Source of the DNA: Rhodoferax sp.
Lineage (GTDB): Bacteria > Pseudomonadota > Gammaproteobacteria > Burkholderiales > Burkholderiaceae_C
Length of the DNA: 7,562 nucleotides
NCBI GenBank assembly: GCA_018882485.1
Contig: VERU01000111.1
Location: 1 to 7,562 of the forward strand
Direction: 5' to 3'
Both the position numbers and the translations under genes were made by a program. Within the stretch, counting starts at the first letter, position 1; each line of letters begins with the position of its first letter. The notes beneath the pieces were generated by a model. It did not search any database and was not told where the DNA came from. It saw only the letters and a list, made by a program, of their open reading frames with translations. This document shows, piece by piece, positions 1 through 7,074 of the stretch.

Positions 1-1
1 C

Positions 2-550
2 CTGACCACGGTGCAGCAGCAGTTCGATTTCAGCTGTGGATCGGCCGCTGTGGCCACGCTGCTGAGCCACCACTATGGCGTGCCGGTGACCGAGCAGGCG
101 GTGTTCGAGCAGATGGTGGCCCATGGCGATGTGGAGCGCATCCGCCGCGAGGGCTTTTCGCTGCTCGACATGAGGACCTACCTGGTCTCCCGAGGTTTCG
201 AGGCCGATGGCTTCGAGGCGCCGCTGGACCAGCTGGCTCAGTCCGGCCTGCCGGCGGTGGTGCTGATTGCCGAGCGGGGCTATCACCATTTCGTGGTGCT
301 CAAGGGACTGCGTGATGGGCGCGTCCTGCTGGGCGATCCGGCCAACGGCACCCGGGCCATGGCCCGCGAGGATTTCGAGCAGGTCTGGGTGGACCGGGTG
401 CTGTTCGTGATCCACAGCCACCAGGACCTCGCCCGCTTCAACCAGCAGGCCGACTGGTCCCGTGCCCCGGCGCCGCCGTGGGCGTCGGCCCGTCTGCTGG
501 AGGGTGGACGCTCGCTGCTCCCGGGCAAGTTCGGTCCCGGGGATTTCTGA
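2..550 (+). CDS. C39-family cysteine peptidase, 5' end outside the window
   Basis: The reading frame is already open at base 2 and reads LTTVQQQFDFSCG. The GTG at 11 is therefore an internal valine, and the true start, with any signal peptide, lies upstream. The family's catalytic set is complete. Counting the GTG codon as residue 1, I see the oxyanion-type Gln in QQQFDFSCG, nucleophile Cys9, His93 in the HHFVVLKG motif and Asp109 in GDPANG. C39 enzymes cleave after double-glycine motifs in leader peptides. In peptide exporters the domain is fused to an ABC transporter, but here the protein ends about 70 residues after the Asp with no membrane segment or ATPase. It is thus a stand-alone enzyme like FapD or FilB of amyloid/pilus-like clusters, probably acting in the periplasm (inferred). 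The next gene, 24 bases downstream, encodes an exported protein with a double-glycine motif, a likely substrate. Family assignment is firm; the system it serves is uncertain. Confidence 0.9.
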   Translation: MTTVQQQFDFSCGSAAVATLLSHHYGVPVTEQAVFEQMVAHGDVERIRREGFSLLDMRTYLVSRGFEADGFEAPLDQLAQSGLPAVVLIAERGYHHFVVLKGLRDGRVLLGDPANGTRAMAREDFEQVWVDRVLFVIHSHQDLARFNQQADWSRAPAPPWASARLLEGGRSLLPGKFGPGDF

Positions 551-561
551 CATCTTTCCAC

Positions 562-567
562 AAGGAG
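562..567 (+). promoter_or_regulatory. Ribosome binding site AAGGAG of the exported-protein gene
   Basis: AAGGAG stands 7 bases before the ATG at 575. A second ATG at 571 is only 3 bases from the site and opens a frame without a signal peptide, so the spacing decides for 575. The site lies in the short gap after the peptidase stop codon, which fits translation from one shared transcript. Confidence 0.75.
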
Positions 568-574
568 CCGATGA

Positions 575-1183
575 ATGAACAAGTCATGCCATGCAACCCA
601 CCGGTTACTGCCCGGTCTGGTGCTTGCGCTCACCGGGTCGCTGGCGCTGGCCGAAGCGGCGGGTCTGCCGCCGGGACCGGGCCGGGCGGAACGCCTGCCC
701 TTTGAGCCCGCCCGCTGGCAGGCGCTGGACGCCCAACGCCTGCAGGGTCTGCGGGGTGGATTCGATCTGGGTGCGGGTATCCGGGCCTCGCTGGGCATCG
801 ACCGCAGCGTGCGGGTCAATGGTGAACTGCTCAGCCGTGTGCAATTCACGCTGCCGGACCTCTCCCGCATCTCCGCCGAACAGGCGCGGGCCGCCGCCCT
901 GGCGCTGGGTCAGCTGACCCAGGTGCGGGATGGGGTGCGGGTGTCGGGCCTGCCGATGCCGTCACCCACGGCGCCCGGGCCCGTGAGCGGGCCCAGCGCA
1001 CTGGCGCCACCGCTGCCGGACAGCCTGCCCGGGGCGACGCTGATCCAGAACAGCCTGAACAACCAGTGGTTGCAGCAGGTGACCATTGTTCAGGCGGGTG
1101 TCAACACCCTGGGTCTGCTCAAGGCGGCGCAATGGACCACGACCCTGCAGGAGGGGCTGACCCGCGCCCTGGCGCCCCGTTGA
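575..1183 (+). CDS. Small exported protein with double-glycine processing motif, probable partner or substrate of the adjacent C39 peptidase
   Basis: The protein has 202 residues. Residues 1-26 form a typical Sec signal peptide: K, H and R in the n-region, a hydrophobic LLPGLVLALTGSLALA, and likely cleavage after ALA. Residues 51-62 read LDAQRLQGLRGG. This puts Leu at -12, -7 and -4 and Gly at -2 and -1 relative to a cut after Gly62, the hydrophobic spacing of double-glycine leaders. A small domain follows (63-98, with GIRASLGIDRSVRVNGE). Residues 126-153 are a Pro/Ser/Ala-rich linker. The C-terminal segment (154-200) is rich in Gln, Asn and Leu, including IQNSLNNQWLQQ. The gene is probably in an operon with the peptidase. 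I have seen proteins of this style beside C39 peptidases in proteobacterial surface-fibre clusters, but I cannot name a family, and it lacks the CxxC reported for FapE. Its function is unknown; a secreted or outer-surface component is inferred. Confidence 0.8.
   Translation: MNKSCHATHRLLPGLVLALTGSLALAEAAGLPPGPGRAERLPFEPARWQALDAQRLQGLRGGFDLGAGIRASLGIDRSVRVNGELLSRVQFTLPDLSRISAEQARAAALALGQLTQVRDGVRVSGLPMPSPTAPGPVSGPSALAPPLPDSLPGATLIQNSLNNQWLQQVTIVQAGVNTLGLLKAAQWTTTLQEGLTRALAPR
725..760 (+). other. Double-glycine leader-like motif within the exported protein
   Basis: These codons specify LDAQRLQGLRGG. The classical double-glycine consensus has L at -12, S/D at -11, E at -8, L at -7, I/L/V at -4, G at -2 and G at -1. 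Here every hydrophobic and glycine position fits, Asp stands at -11, and only the -8 Glu is replaced (Arg). The motif follows a Sec signal peptide instead of standing at the extreme N-terminus, so processing would happen after export. Cleavage by the adjacent C39 enzyme is inferred. Confidence 0.55.
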
Positions 1184-1215
1184 CCGGCCGGCGGCCTGGC
1201 GTGGGACGGCCTGCC

Positions 1216-1243
1216 CTCAGGCGGGCGCCAGCAGGCGCCTGAG
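1216..1243. repeat. Perfect 8-bp inverted repeat spanning the uvrA stop codon, possible bidirectional hairpin
   Basis: CTCAGGCG (1216-1223) and its exact complement CGCCTGAG (1236-1243) enclose a 12-base loop that itself contains the palindrome GGCGCC. It lies where two convergent genes meet, only 33 bases apart, the place where a shared terminator would be expected. No T run follows on either strand, so it is not a textbook intrinsic terminator. It also overlaps uvrA codons, so chance in GC-rich DNA is a real alternative. Confidence 0.3.
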
Positions 1244-4171
1244 ATAGCGCCCGGTGTGGCTGTGAGGGTGGGCCGCCAGGTGCTCGGGCGCGCCGGCCGC
1301 CACCAGGGTGCCACCCCCTGCGCCGCCCTCGGGCCCCATGTCGAGCAGCCAGTCGGCGGTCTTGATCACGTCCAGGTTGTGTTCGATCACCACGATGGTG
1401 TTGCCCGCGTCGCGCAACTGGTGCAGCACCCGCAGCAGGAGGTCGATGTCGGCAAAGTGCAGGCCGGTGGTCGGTTCGTCCAGGATGTAGAGGGTGCGGC
1501 CGGTGTCGCGCTTGCTGAGCTCCAGCGCCAGCTTGACCCGCTGCGCCTCGCCGCCCGACAGGGTGGTGGCCGCCTGCCCGAGGCGGATGTAGCTCAGGCC
1601 CACGTCCAGCAGCGTCTGCAGCTTGCGGGCGATGGCGGGCACGGCCCTGAAGAATTCGGCTGCGGCCTCGACGGTGAGGTCGAGGATGTCGGCGATGTTG
1701 CGGCCCCGGTACTGGACCTCCAGGGTCTCGCGGTTGTAGCGCTGGCCGGCGCACACTTCGCAGGGCACGTACACATCGGGCAGGAAGTGCATCTCCACCT
1801 TGATCACGCCGTCGCCCTGGCAGGCCTCGCAGCGGCCGCCACCGGCCGAAGCCCCGACGTTGAAACTGAAGCGACCGGGTCCGTAGCCGCGTTCCCGGGC
1901 CATCGGCACCTCGGCCAGCAGCTCCCGGATCGGCGTGAACAGGCCGGTGTAGGTGGCCGGGTTGGAGCGTGGCGTGCGCCCGATGGGCGACTGGTCCACG
2001 TTGATCACCTTGTCGAAGTGCTCCAGTCCGTCGATCGCCTGGTGCGCGGCCGGCTCCAGATGCGCCCGGTGGATCTGCCGCGCTGCCGCCGCATACAGCG
2101 TGTCGTTGACCAGCGTGGACTTGCCGGAGCCGGAAACGCCCGTGACGCAGGTGAACAGGCCGACCGGGATGTCCACCGTCACGTCGCGCAGGTTGTTGCC
2201 GCTGGCGCCCACGATGCGCAGGCTGGCCCCGTCCCGGGGCGCGCGGCGCTGCGGCGGGACTTCGATGCGCAGGCTGCCCGCCAGGTAGCGGCCGGTCAGT
2301 GAATCGGTGCTGGCGCGAACGGCCTCGAAGTCGCCCTGCGCCACCACCCGTCCGCCGTGCACCCCGGCCCCCGGACCCATGTCGATCACATGATCGGCGG
2401 CGCGCATCATGTCTTCGTCGTGCTCCACCACCAGCACGCTGTTGCCGATGTCACGCAGGTGTTTCAGCGTACCGATCAGGCGGTCGTTGTCGCGCTGGTG
2501 CAGCCCGATGCTGGGTTCGTCGAGCACGTACATCACCCCGGTCAGGCCCGAACCGATCTGCGAGGCCAGGCGGATGCGCTGCGATTCGCCGCCGCTCAGG
2601 CTCTCGGCACTGCGGTGCAGGCTGAGGTAGTCCAGCCCCACGTCGTTGAGGAACTTCAGGCGCGAGGCGATCTCGCGCACCACCTTGTCGGCGATCTCGC
2701 GCCGGGATCCCTGCAGTTGCAGCGCCTGGAAGTAGGCCTGGCTCTGGGCCAGCGTCATGTGGCTGATGTCGGCCAGGGTGCGGGACTGGTCGCCATCACC
2801 GATTCGCACATGGCGGGCCTCGCGCCGCAGCCGGGAGCCGCCGCAGTCGGGGCAGGGCCGCGTGCTGCGCAGCCGCGCCAGTTCTTCGCGCACCAGCGCC
2901 GAATCGGTCTCCCGGTATCGGCGTTGCAGGTTGGGCAGGATGCCTTCGAAGGGGTGCTTCTTGGTGACCTTGCGGCCCTGGCTTGCACCGGAGTCGATCA
3001 CGTAGCTGAACCGGATGGCCTCCTCGCCCGAGCCGTGCAGCACCGCGTCGCGCACCGTCTGGGGCAGCGATTCGAACGGGGCCTCGATGTCGAACCGGTA
3101 ATGCCGCGCCAGGCTCTCCAGCATGGCGAAGTAGTAGCCGTTGCGCCGGTCCCAGCCTTTGATGGCCCCCGAGGCCAGGCTGAGCGACGGGAAACTCACC
3201 ACCCGTTCCGGGTCGAAGAAATCCTGCGTGCCCAGGCCGTCGCAGCTCGGGCAGGCGCCCTGCGGGGCGTTGAAGGAAAACAGCTTGGGTTCGAGTTCGC
3301 CGATCGAGTGGCCGCAGGCGGGGCAGGAGAATCGGGCATTGAACAGGTGCTCTTTCGGCTCGCAGCCCTCGTCAATGCTGGATAGTTTGCTATCGATTTC
3401 GACAGCCAGCGCCTGACCACCCGATACCTGCAGCGCCGCTTCGAAACTCTCGGCCAGCCGCTGTTTGAGGTCCGGGCGGACCTTGAGCCGGTCGATCACC
3501 ACATCGAGGTCGTGTCGTTCGGTTTTCTTCAGGTCCGGCATCTCGTCGGCTTCCACGGTCTGTCCGTCGATGCGGAAGCGCACGTAGCCGCGTGCCCGCA
3601 GCCCTTCGAGCAGGTCGTGGAACTCGCCCTTGCGCCCCCGCGACAGCGGCGCCAGGATCATCAGCCGGGTGTCCGGCGCCAGGGCCAGCACCGCATCCAC
3701 CATCTGGCTGACGGTCTGCGCCTGCAGCGGCAGGTCGTGGTCGGGGCAGTGCGGCGTGCCGGCGCGGGCGAACAGCAGCCGCAGGTAGTCGTGGATCTCG
3801 GTCACCGTGCCCACGGTGGAGCGCGGGTTGTGCGAGGTGGCCTTCTGCTCGATCGAGATGGCCGGGCTCAGTCCCTCGATCAGGTCCACATCCGGCTTGT
3901 CCATGACCTGCAGGAACTGCCGTGCGTAGGTCGACAGGCTTTCCACATAGCGGCGCTGGCCCTCGGCGTACAGCGTGTCGAAGGCCAGACTGGATTTGCC
4001 CGAACCGCTCAGGCCGGTGATCACCACCAGCCGGTCCCGCGGGATGTCCAGGTCGACGCCCTTGAGGTTGTGGGTGCGGGCGCCCCGCACGCTGATGACG
4101 CGCAGCGGCCCGGTGGATCGTTCGGCCCCCGGCGATTGCGCGGCAGCCTCGGGGTCGGGTCGGTCGGACAT
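1217..4171 (-). CDS. uvrA: UvrABC system protein A (excision-repair damage-sensing ATPase)
   Basis: UvrA dimers recognise bulky DNA lesions and load UvrB in nucleotide excision repair in the cytoplasm. With ATG at 4171 the protein has 984 residues (E. coli about 940). Two ABC ATPase modules are complete. The first has Walker [10 protein letters not shown] (53-61), signature [12 protein letters not shown] (525-536) and Walker B with LDEPSIGLH (about 550-558). The second has Walker [10 protein letters not shown] (678-686), signature [12 protein letters not shown] (871-882) and LDEPTTGLH (897-905). Zinc-binding CxxC pairs lie at 283/286 with 307/310 and at 781/784 with 804/807; another CPDC is at 440-443. 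A longer frame could start at 4273, but its extra 34 residues are unlike UvrA and contain the probable promoter, so MSDRPDP is preferred. That start has no clear Shine-Dalgarno. About 20 extra N-terminal residues precede the usual start of homology. The gene converges on the exported-protein gene with a 33-base gap. Confidence 0.97.
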   Translation of the reverse strand: MSDRPDPEAAAQSPGAERSTGPLRVISVRGARTHNLKGVDLDIPRDRLVVITGLSGSGKSSLAFDTLYAEGQRRYVESLSTYARQFLQVMDKPDVDLIEGLSPAISIEQKATSHNPRSTVGTVTEIHDYLRLLFARAGTPHCPDHDLPLQAQTVSQMVDAVLALAPDTRLMILAPLSRGRKGEFHDLLEGLRARGYVRFRIDGQTVEADEMPDLKKTERHDLDVVIDRLKVRPDLKQRLAESFEAALQVSGGQALAVEIDSKLSSIDEGCEPKEHLFNARFSCPACGHSIGELEPKLFSFNAPQGACPSCDGLGTQDFFDPERVVSFPSLSLASGAIKGWDRRNGYYFAMLESLARHYRFDIEAPFESLPQTVRDAVLHGSGEEAIRFSYVIDSGASQGRKVTKKHPFEGILPNLQRRYRETDSALVREELARLRSTRPCPDCGGSRLRREARHVRIGDGDQSRTLADISHMTLAQSQAYFQALQLQGSRREIADKVVREIASRLKFLNDVGLDYLSLHRSAESLSGGESQRIRLASQIGSGLTGVMYVLDEPSIGLHQRDNDRLIGTLKHLRDIGNSVLVVEHDEDMMRAADHVIDMGPGAGVHGGRVVAQGDFEAVRASTDSLTGRYLAGSLRIEVPPQRRAPRDGASLRIVGASGNNLRDVTVDIPVGLFTCVTGVSGSGKSTLVNDTLYAAAARQIHRAHLEPAAHQAIDGLEHFDKVINVDQSPIGRTPRSNPATYTGLFTPIRELLAEVPMARERGYGPGRFSFNVGASAGGGRCEACQGDGVIKVEMHFLPDVYVPCEVCAGQRYNRETLEVQYRGRNIADILDLTVEAAAEFFRAVPAIARKLQTLLDVGLSYIRLGQAATTLSGGEAQRVKLALELSKRDTGRTLYILDEPTTGLHFADIDLLLRVLHQLRDAGNTIVVIEHNLDVIKTADWLLDMGPEGGAGGGTLVAAGAPEHLAAHPHSHTGRYLRRLLAPA

Positions 4172-4192
4172 GGGAAGACGGGGCACGGACAA

Positions 4193-4223
4193 CCTGCCAT
4201 CATAGTGGGACCCGTCTGGCAGG
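4193..4223 (-). promoter_or_regulatory. Putative uvrA promoter: -10 box inside an inverted repeat
   Basis: On the minus strand TATGAT (4199-4204, five of six consensus bases) would place transcription start near 4192, about 20 bases before the preferred uvrA ATG. The -35 region is poor; the best 17-base spacing gives TGGCCC. The box is flanked by a 7-bp inverted repeat, CCTGCCA (4193-4199) and TGGCAGG (4217-4223), a possible operator. I saw no CTG-N10-CAG LexA-type box in the 103-base gap between uvrA and the LysR gene. The promoter call is inferred from sequence only. Confidence 0.4.
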
Positions 4224-4274
4224 GCCAGGGGTGGGCAGCCGTGGGCACGGCCTGGTGCGGTAGGGATGGCCAAC

Positions 4275-5168
4275 TCAGCGGCTGGCCGCCAGCAGCCAGT
4301 CCTGGAACAGCGATACCGCAGCGAGGTGGGCGGGGTCGCGGTCGCCGCTGTCGCGGGCCTCCACGAACCAGTAGCCCTGGGGGCCGATCAATTCGTGACC
4401 GTCGAGGCGGCGCAGGCGCTGCTCGAGCAGGTCCCGCTCCACCATCGGCGCGTCCACCACCGCCACCCCGGCGCCCGCCACGGCGGCGTTGATGGCCTGG
4501 TCCATGGTCGAGAAGGCGATGCCGGGACGCGGGTCCACCCTGCGGTTGCCCTGCGCCGCCAGCCAGTTCTCCCACACCGGCAGGCGGCGTTCACCGGCCA
4601 GGATGTGCAGCAGGGTGGCCTGTGTCAGGTCCGGCGGCAGCCCGTCCTGCCACAGCTCCGGGCTGGCCACCGCGATGTGCTGCTCCTGCCGCAGCAGCCG
4701 GCAGTCGCCGTCGCGCCAGGGTTCGCTCAGGTACATCACCAGGCAGTCGTACTGCCGGGCCTCGCGCCGATTGGTCACTGCGTTGGTGGTGATGGAGAGG
4801 TCGATGTCCGGATGCCGGCCATGAAAGCCCCTCAGGCGCGGAGCCAGCCAGCGCGACGCAAAGGTCTCGGGCACGTTGACCGACAGCCGCTGGCGGGCGC
4901 CCAGCTGCTGGATCTGCTCCACCGCCTGGGTCAGGTGGCCGAAAGCCGACTCGATGCTGCGCGCCAGCACGCCGCCGGCGGGTGTCAGCACCAGACCCTG
5001 GGACTGCCGCAGAAAAACCGGCCGGCCCAGCCAGTCTTCCAGCTGCTTGACCTGCCGGCTCACCGCACCCTGCGTCACGTTCAGCCGCTCGCCCGCACGG
5101 GTGAAGCTGCCGCTGCGCACCGCTGCGTCAAAGGCCCGTAGCGCGTTCAGGGGGGGAAGACGTTTCAT
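4275..5168 (-). CDS. LysR-family transcriptional regulator, GcvA-like subgroup
   Basis: LysR-type regulators are DNA-binding proteins that switch a nearby, often divergent, gene in response to a small ligand. With ATG at 5168 the product has 297 residues, the usual family size. It starts [13 protein letters not shown], the standard opening of the GcvA/AmpR branch. The longer alternative from 5222 adds 18 unrelated residues. The winged helix-turn-helix occupies about residues 6-64, with [20 protein letters not shown] as the recognition region. A linker helix (65-90) leads into the periplasmic-binding-like effector domain, with [15 protein letters not shown] (101-115) and HPDIDLSI typical of this branch. 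No strong Shine-Dalgarno is visible. The gene is divergent from the transporter at 5256 with 87 bases between, the classic regulator-target layout, so control of the transporter and of itself is inferred. It also precedes uvrA on the same strand by 103 bases. The effector is not predictable. Confidence 0.93.
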   Translation of the reverse strand: MKRLPPLNALRAFDAAVRSGSFTRAGERLNVTQGAVSRQVKQLEDWLGRPVFLRQSQGLVLTPAGGVLARSIESAFGHLTQAVEQIQQLGARQRLSVNVPETFASRWLAPRLRGFHGRHPDIDLSITTNAVTNRREARQYDCLVMYLSEPWRDGDCRLLRQEQHIAVASPELWQDGLPPDLTQATLLHILAGERRLPVWENWLAAQGNRRVDPRPGIAFSTMDQAINAAVAGAGVAVVDAPMVERDLLEQRLRRLDGHELIGPQGYWFVEARDSGDRDPAHLAAVSLFQDWLLAASR

Positions 5169-5184
5169 GGGCCCGCACTCTAAC

Positions 5185-5212
5185 TCGGCTGCCGACCGGA
5201 CGGAGGACCGGA
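5185..5212. promoter_or_regulatory. Candidate LysR operator in the divergent LysR/transporter gap
   Basis: The 87-base gap holds TCGGC-T-GCCGA (5185-5195), an exact dyad with a one-base centre. Next to it are two copies of GACCGGA (5194-5200 and 5206-5212), 12 bases apart. LysR sites are typically T-N11-A dyads; this one is T-N9-A, so it is close but not canonical. CTAAC at 5180-5184 resembles the CTAAT element reported for GcvA. No good -35/-10 pair was found for the transporter. The location is right for control of both genes; binding is inferred. Confidence 0.3.
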
Positions 5213-5255
5213 TCACCGACAATGCCGCGTCTGCCCTGCTCCGTTTCTGCTCCGC

Positions 5256-6497
5256 GTGACCTCTACCGCCTCAGGCTCCACCCCCCTCGCCGCACCCGCA
5301 GACCGCATGACGCCGATGGAGCGGCGCGCCAGCTTTTCGCTGGCTGCCATTTACGGACTGCGCATGCTGGGCCTGTTTCTGGTGCTGCCGGTGTTCGCAC
5401 TGGAGGCGGCCCATTACCCCGGTGGCGATGATCCGGCCCGTGTGGGGCTGGCCATGGGCCTGTACGGCCTGGCCCAGGGCTTGTTGCAGATCCCGTTCGG
5501 GCTGGCGTCCGATCGCTGGGGCCGCAAGCGGGTGATTGTGGCGGGCTTGCTGCTGATGGCGGCTGGGAGCCTGGTGGCGGCCGCGGCCAGCACGCTGGCC
5601 GGCCTGATGCTGGGCCGCGCGCTGCAGGGGGCCGGCGCGGTCTCGGCGGCGGCGTCCGCCCTGCTGGCCGACCAGACGCGTGACGAGGTCCGTACCAAGG
5701 CGCTGGCCATCGTGGGGGGCAGCATCGCGCTGACCTTCGCGTTGTCGCTGGTGCTGGGGCCGCCCCTGTCTGCGCTTGTCGGTCTGGCGGCGCTCTTCGA
5801 CCTGCCCGGTCTGCTGGCGTTGGCCGGGGCGGCGGCGCTGGTCTGGCTGGTGCCGGCCGAACCACCCAGGGCGGCGGCGCTGCAACCCGCGGCGGCTGCG
5901 CAGGTGCTGGTCGCCCCGGCCATGCTGCGCCTGGATCTGGGCGTGTTCGTGCTTTATGCGGCCCAGATCGCCATGTGGGTGGCCGTGCCCGCCCTGCTGG
6001 TGCGCGCCGGGCTGGACAAGCAGCACCACTGGCAGGTCTACCTGCCCACGGTGCTGGCTTCCTTCGTGGTGATGGGCCTGACGCTGTTTCCCATGGAACG
6101 GCGTGGCCGCCTGCGCGCGGTGTTCCTGGCCTCCATTGCCCTGCTGGTGCTGGTGCAGGCCGGCTTCGTGGCGGTGGCGGCTGCGCCGGCCCTGCCGGCC
6201 CTCAGCCTGCTGGTGTTCGCCTATTTCTGCGGCTTCAACGTGCTGGAGGCGGCCCAGCCCAGCCTGGCCTCCCGGCTGGCGCCACCCCAGGCGCGGGGCG
6301 CCGCGCTGGGGGTCTACAACACGCTGCAGTCGCTGGGCATGTTTGCCGGTGGCTGGGCCGGTGGCCTGCTGATGCGGAGTTTCGGCCCGTCGGGGCTGTT
6401 TGCCGTCTGCGCGGCGGCCAGCCTGGTCTGGCTGCTGGTGGCCTGGCCCATGCGGGCCCCGGCGCGCGCTGCGCCGGCCCTGCCAAAGGCAGGATAA
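5256..6497 (+). CDS. Major facilitator superfamily transporter, YajR-like without the C-terminal domain
   Basis: This is a predicted 12-helix inner-membrane secondary transporter of 413 residues from the GTG at 5256. MFS motif A, GLASDRWGRKRVI (82-94), lies between helices 2 and 3. LGRALQGAGAVSAAASALLA (119-138) covers helix 4, and NVLEAAQPSLASR with RGAALGVYNTLQSLG (about 328-361) matches the second half of YajR-type proton-coupled efflux proteins. E. coli YajR carries an extra ferredoxin-like domain after helix 12; this protein stops about 15 residues after helix 12 and lacks it. The start is uncertain: GTG 5256, ATG 5307 and ATG 5316 are all in frame and none has a Shine-Dalgarno. The longer form adds a polar Ser/Ala/Pro-rich cytoplasmic tail, as I recall in Comamonadaceae relatives. 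It is divergent from the LysR gene and 27 bases upstream of ssb. Drug or metabolite efflux is inferred; the substrate is unknown. Confidence 0.88.
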   Translation: MTSTASGSTPLAAPADRMTPMERRASFSLAAIYGLRMLGLFLVLPVFALEAAHYPGGDDPARVGLAMGLYGLAQGLLQIPFGLASDRWGRKRVIVAGLLLMAAGSLVAAAASTLAGLMLGRALQGAGAVSAAASALLADQTRDEVRTKALAIVGGSIALTFALSLVLGPPLSALVGLAALFDLPGLLALAGAAALVWLVPAEPPRAAALQPAAAAQVLVAPAMLRLDLGVFVLYAAQIAMWVAVPALLVRAGLDKQHHWQVYLPTVLASFVVMGLTLFPMERRGRLRAVFLASIALLVLVQAGFVAVAAAPALPALSLLVFAYFCGFNVLEAAQPSLASRLAPPQARGAALGVYNTLQSLGMFAGGWAGGLLMRSFGPSGLFAVCAAASLVWLLVAWPMRAPARAAPALPKAG

Positions 6498-6498
6498 T
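6493..6498 (+). promoter_or_regulatory. Possible -10 box for ssb overlapping the transporter stop codon
   Basis: GATAAT matches the -10 consensus in five of six bases and lies 26 bases before the ssb ATG. No convincing -35 was seen 16-18 bases upstream, so this is a weak candidate. ssb may instead be transcribed from the transporter promoter. Confidence 0.2.
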
Positions 6499-6511
6499 CC
6501 GGCGACTATCT

Positions 6512-6516
6512 GGAGG
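6512..6516 (+). promoter_or_regulatory. Ribosome binding site GGAGG of ssb
   Basis: GGAGG stands 8 bases before the ATG at 6525. It is the strongest Shine-Dalgarno in the right half of the window, in contrast to the transporter just upstream, which has none. This fits a highly translated ssb. Confidence 0.75.
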
Positions 6517-6524
6517 ACAGCACG

Positions 6525-7019
6525 ATGGCATCCGTCAACAAAGTCATTCTCGTGGGCAACTGCGGCCGCGACCCCGAAATCCGCTATCTGCCCTCGGGTC
6601 AGGCCGTGGCCAATGTGAGCATCGCCACCTCGTCGCGCCGCAAGGACCGCAACACCGGCGAATCCATCGAAGACACCCAGTGGCATCGGGTCACCTTCTA
6701 CGACCGGCTGGCCGAAATTGCCGGTGAGTACATCAAGAAGGGCCAGCCGGTCTACGTGGAAGGCCGCCTGAAGTACGGCAAGTACACCGATCAGTCGGGC
6801 GTGGAAAAGAACACGGTGGACATCATCGCCACCGAGATGCAGCTGCTGGGCAAGCGCGAAGGCATGGGCAGCCCCGACGAGGGGGGTGGTGGCGGCGGCT
6901 ATTCGCGTCCCGCGCCCGCCGCCCGCGCCGCCGCCCCGCAGCGCCAGGCCCCGGCAGCGGCCCCCGCGTCCAAGCCGGCGTCGGGGTTTGATGACATGGA
7001 CGACGACATTCCGTTCTAG
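6525..7019 (+). CDS. ssb: Single-stranded DNA-binding protein
   Basis: SSB coats single-stranded DNA in replication, recombination and repair and recruits partner enzymes through its acidic tail. The product has 164 residues. The N-terminal OB-fold (about 1-112) opens MASVNKVILVGNCGRDPEIR. Compared with E. coli SSB, DNA-stacking Trp54 is kept (Trp53, in TQWHRV), Phe60 is Tyr59, Trp88 is Tyr87, and Trp40 appears to be replaced by Arg39. The pattern SSRRKDRNTGE and KYGKYTDQSG recalls Comamonadaceae SSBs. A flexible linker follows (about 115-153), with six glycines at 120-125 and then Ala/Pro repeats. The conserved tip FDDMDDDIPF closes the protein, so it is intact. ssb follows the transporter gene by 27 bases with a strong ribosome binding site. 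The uvrA / transporter / ssb neighbourhood is, as I recall, common in betaproteobacteria. Confidence 0.97.
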   Translation: MASVNKVILVGNCGRDPEIRYLPSGQAVANVSIATSSRRKDRNTGESIEDTQWHRVTFYDRLAEIAGEYIKKGQPVYVEGRLKYGKYTDQSGVEKNTVDIIATEMQLLGKREGMGSPDEGGGGGGYSRPAPAARAAAPQRQAPAAAPASKPASGFDDMDDDIPF

Positions 7020-7045
7020 CCGTCTCGGCGCTGCTCCAGTTGGCT

Positions 7046-7074
7046 GGTCGCCATTCGACTGAATTTGGGCGACC
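7046..7074 (+). terminator. Stem-loop downstream of ssb, possible 3' end structure
   Basis: GGTCGCC (7046-7052) pairs with GGCGACC (7068-7074). Directly inside, ATTC (7053-7056) pairs with GAAT (7061-7064) around the tetraloop GACT, leaving a three-base bulge. It begins 27 bases after the ssb stop. No T run follows, so it is either a mRNA-stabilising or Rho-assisted 3' structure or, less likely, chance. Confidence 0.4.

Noticed and set aside
283..870. 195-codon minus-strand frame across the peptidase/exported-protein junction
   Set aside because: Arg/Pro/Ser-rich translation typical of out-of-frame GC-rich DNA; both plus-strand genes have clear hallmarks.
4172..4273. 34-residue N-terminal extension of UvrA and overlap with the LysR stop
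   Set aside because: The extra residues are not UvrA-like and span the probable promoter; the ATG at 4171 gives a normal protein.
1256..4492. Three plus-strand open frames of about 326-348 codons opposite uvrA
   Set aside because: All lie in the same codon-aligned antisense frame of uvrA, interrupted only where uvrA uses a rare codon. Their composition is that of a mirror of a GC-rich gene.
4266..5141. 291-codon plus-strand frame opposite the LysR gene
   Set aside because: Codon-aligned antisense of a clear LysR gene; no ribosome binding site and no domain.
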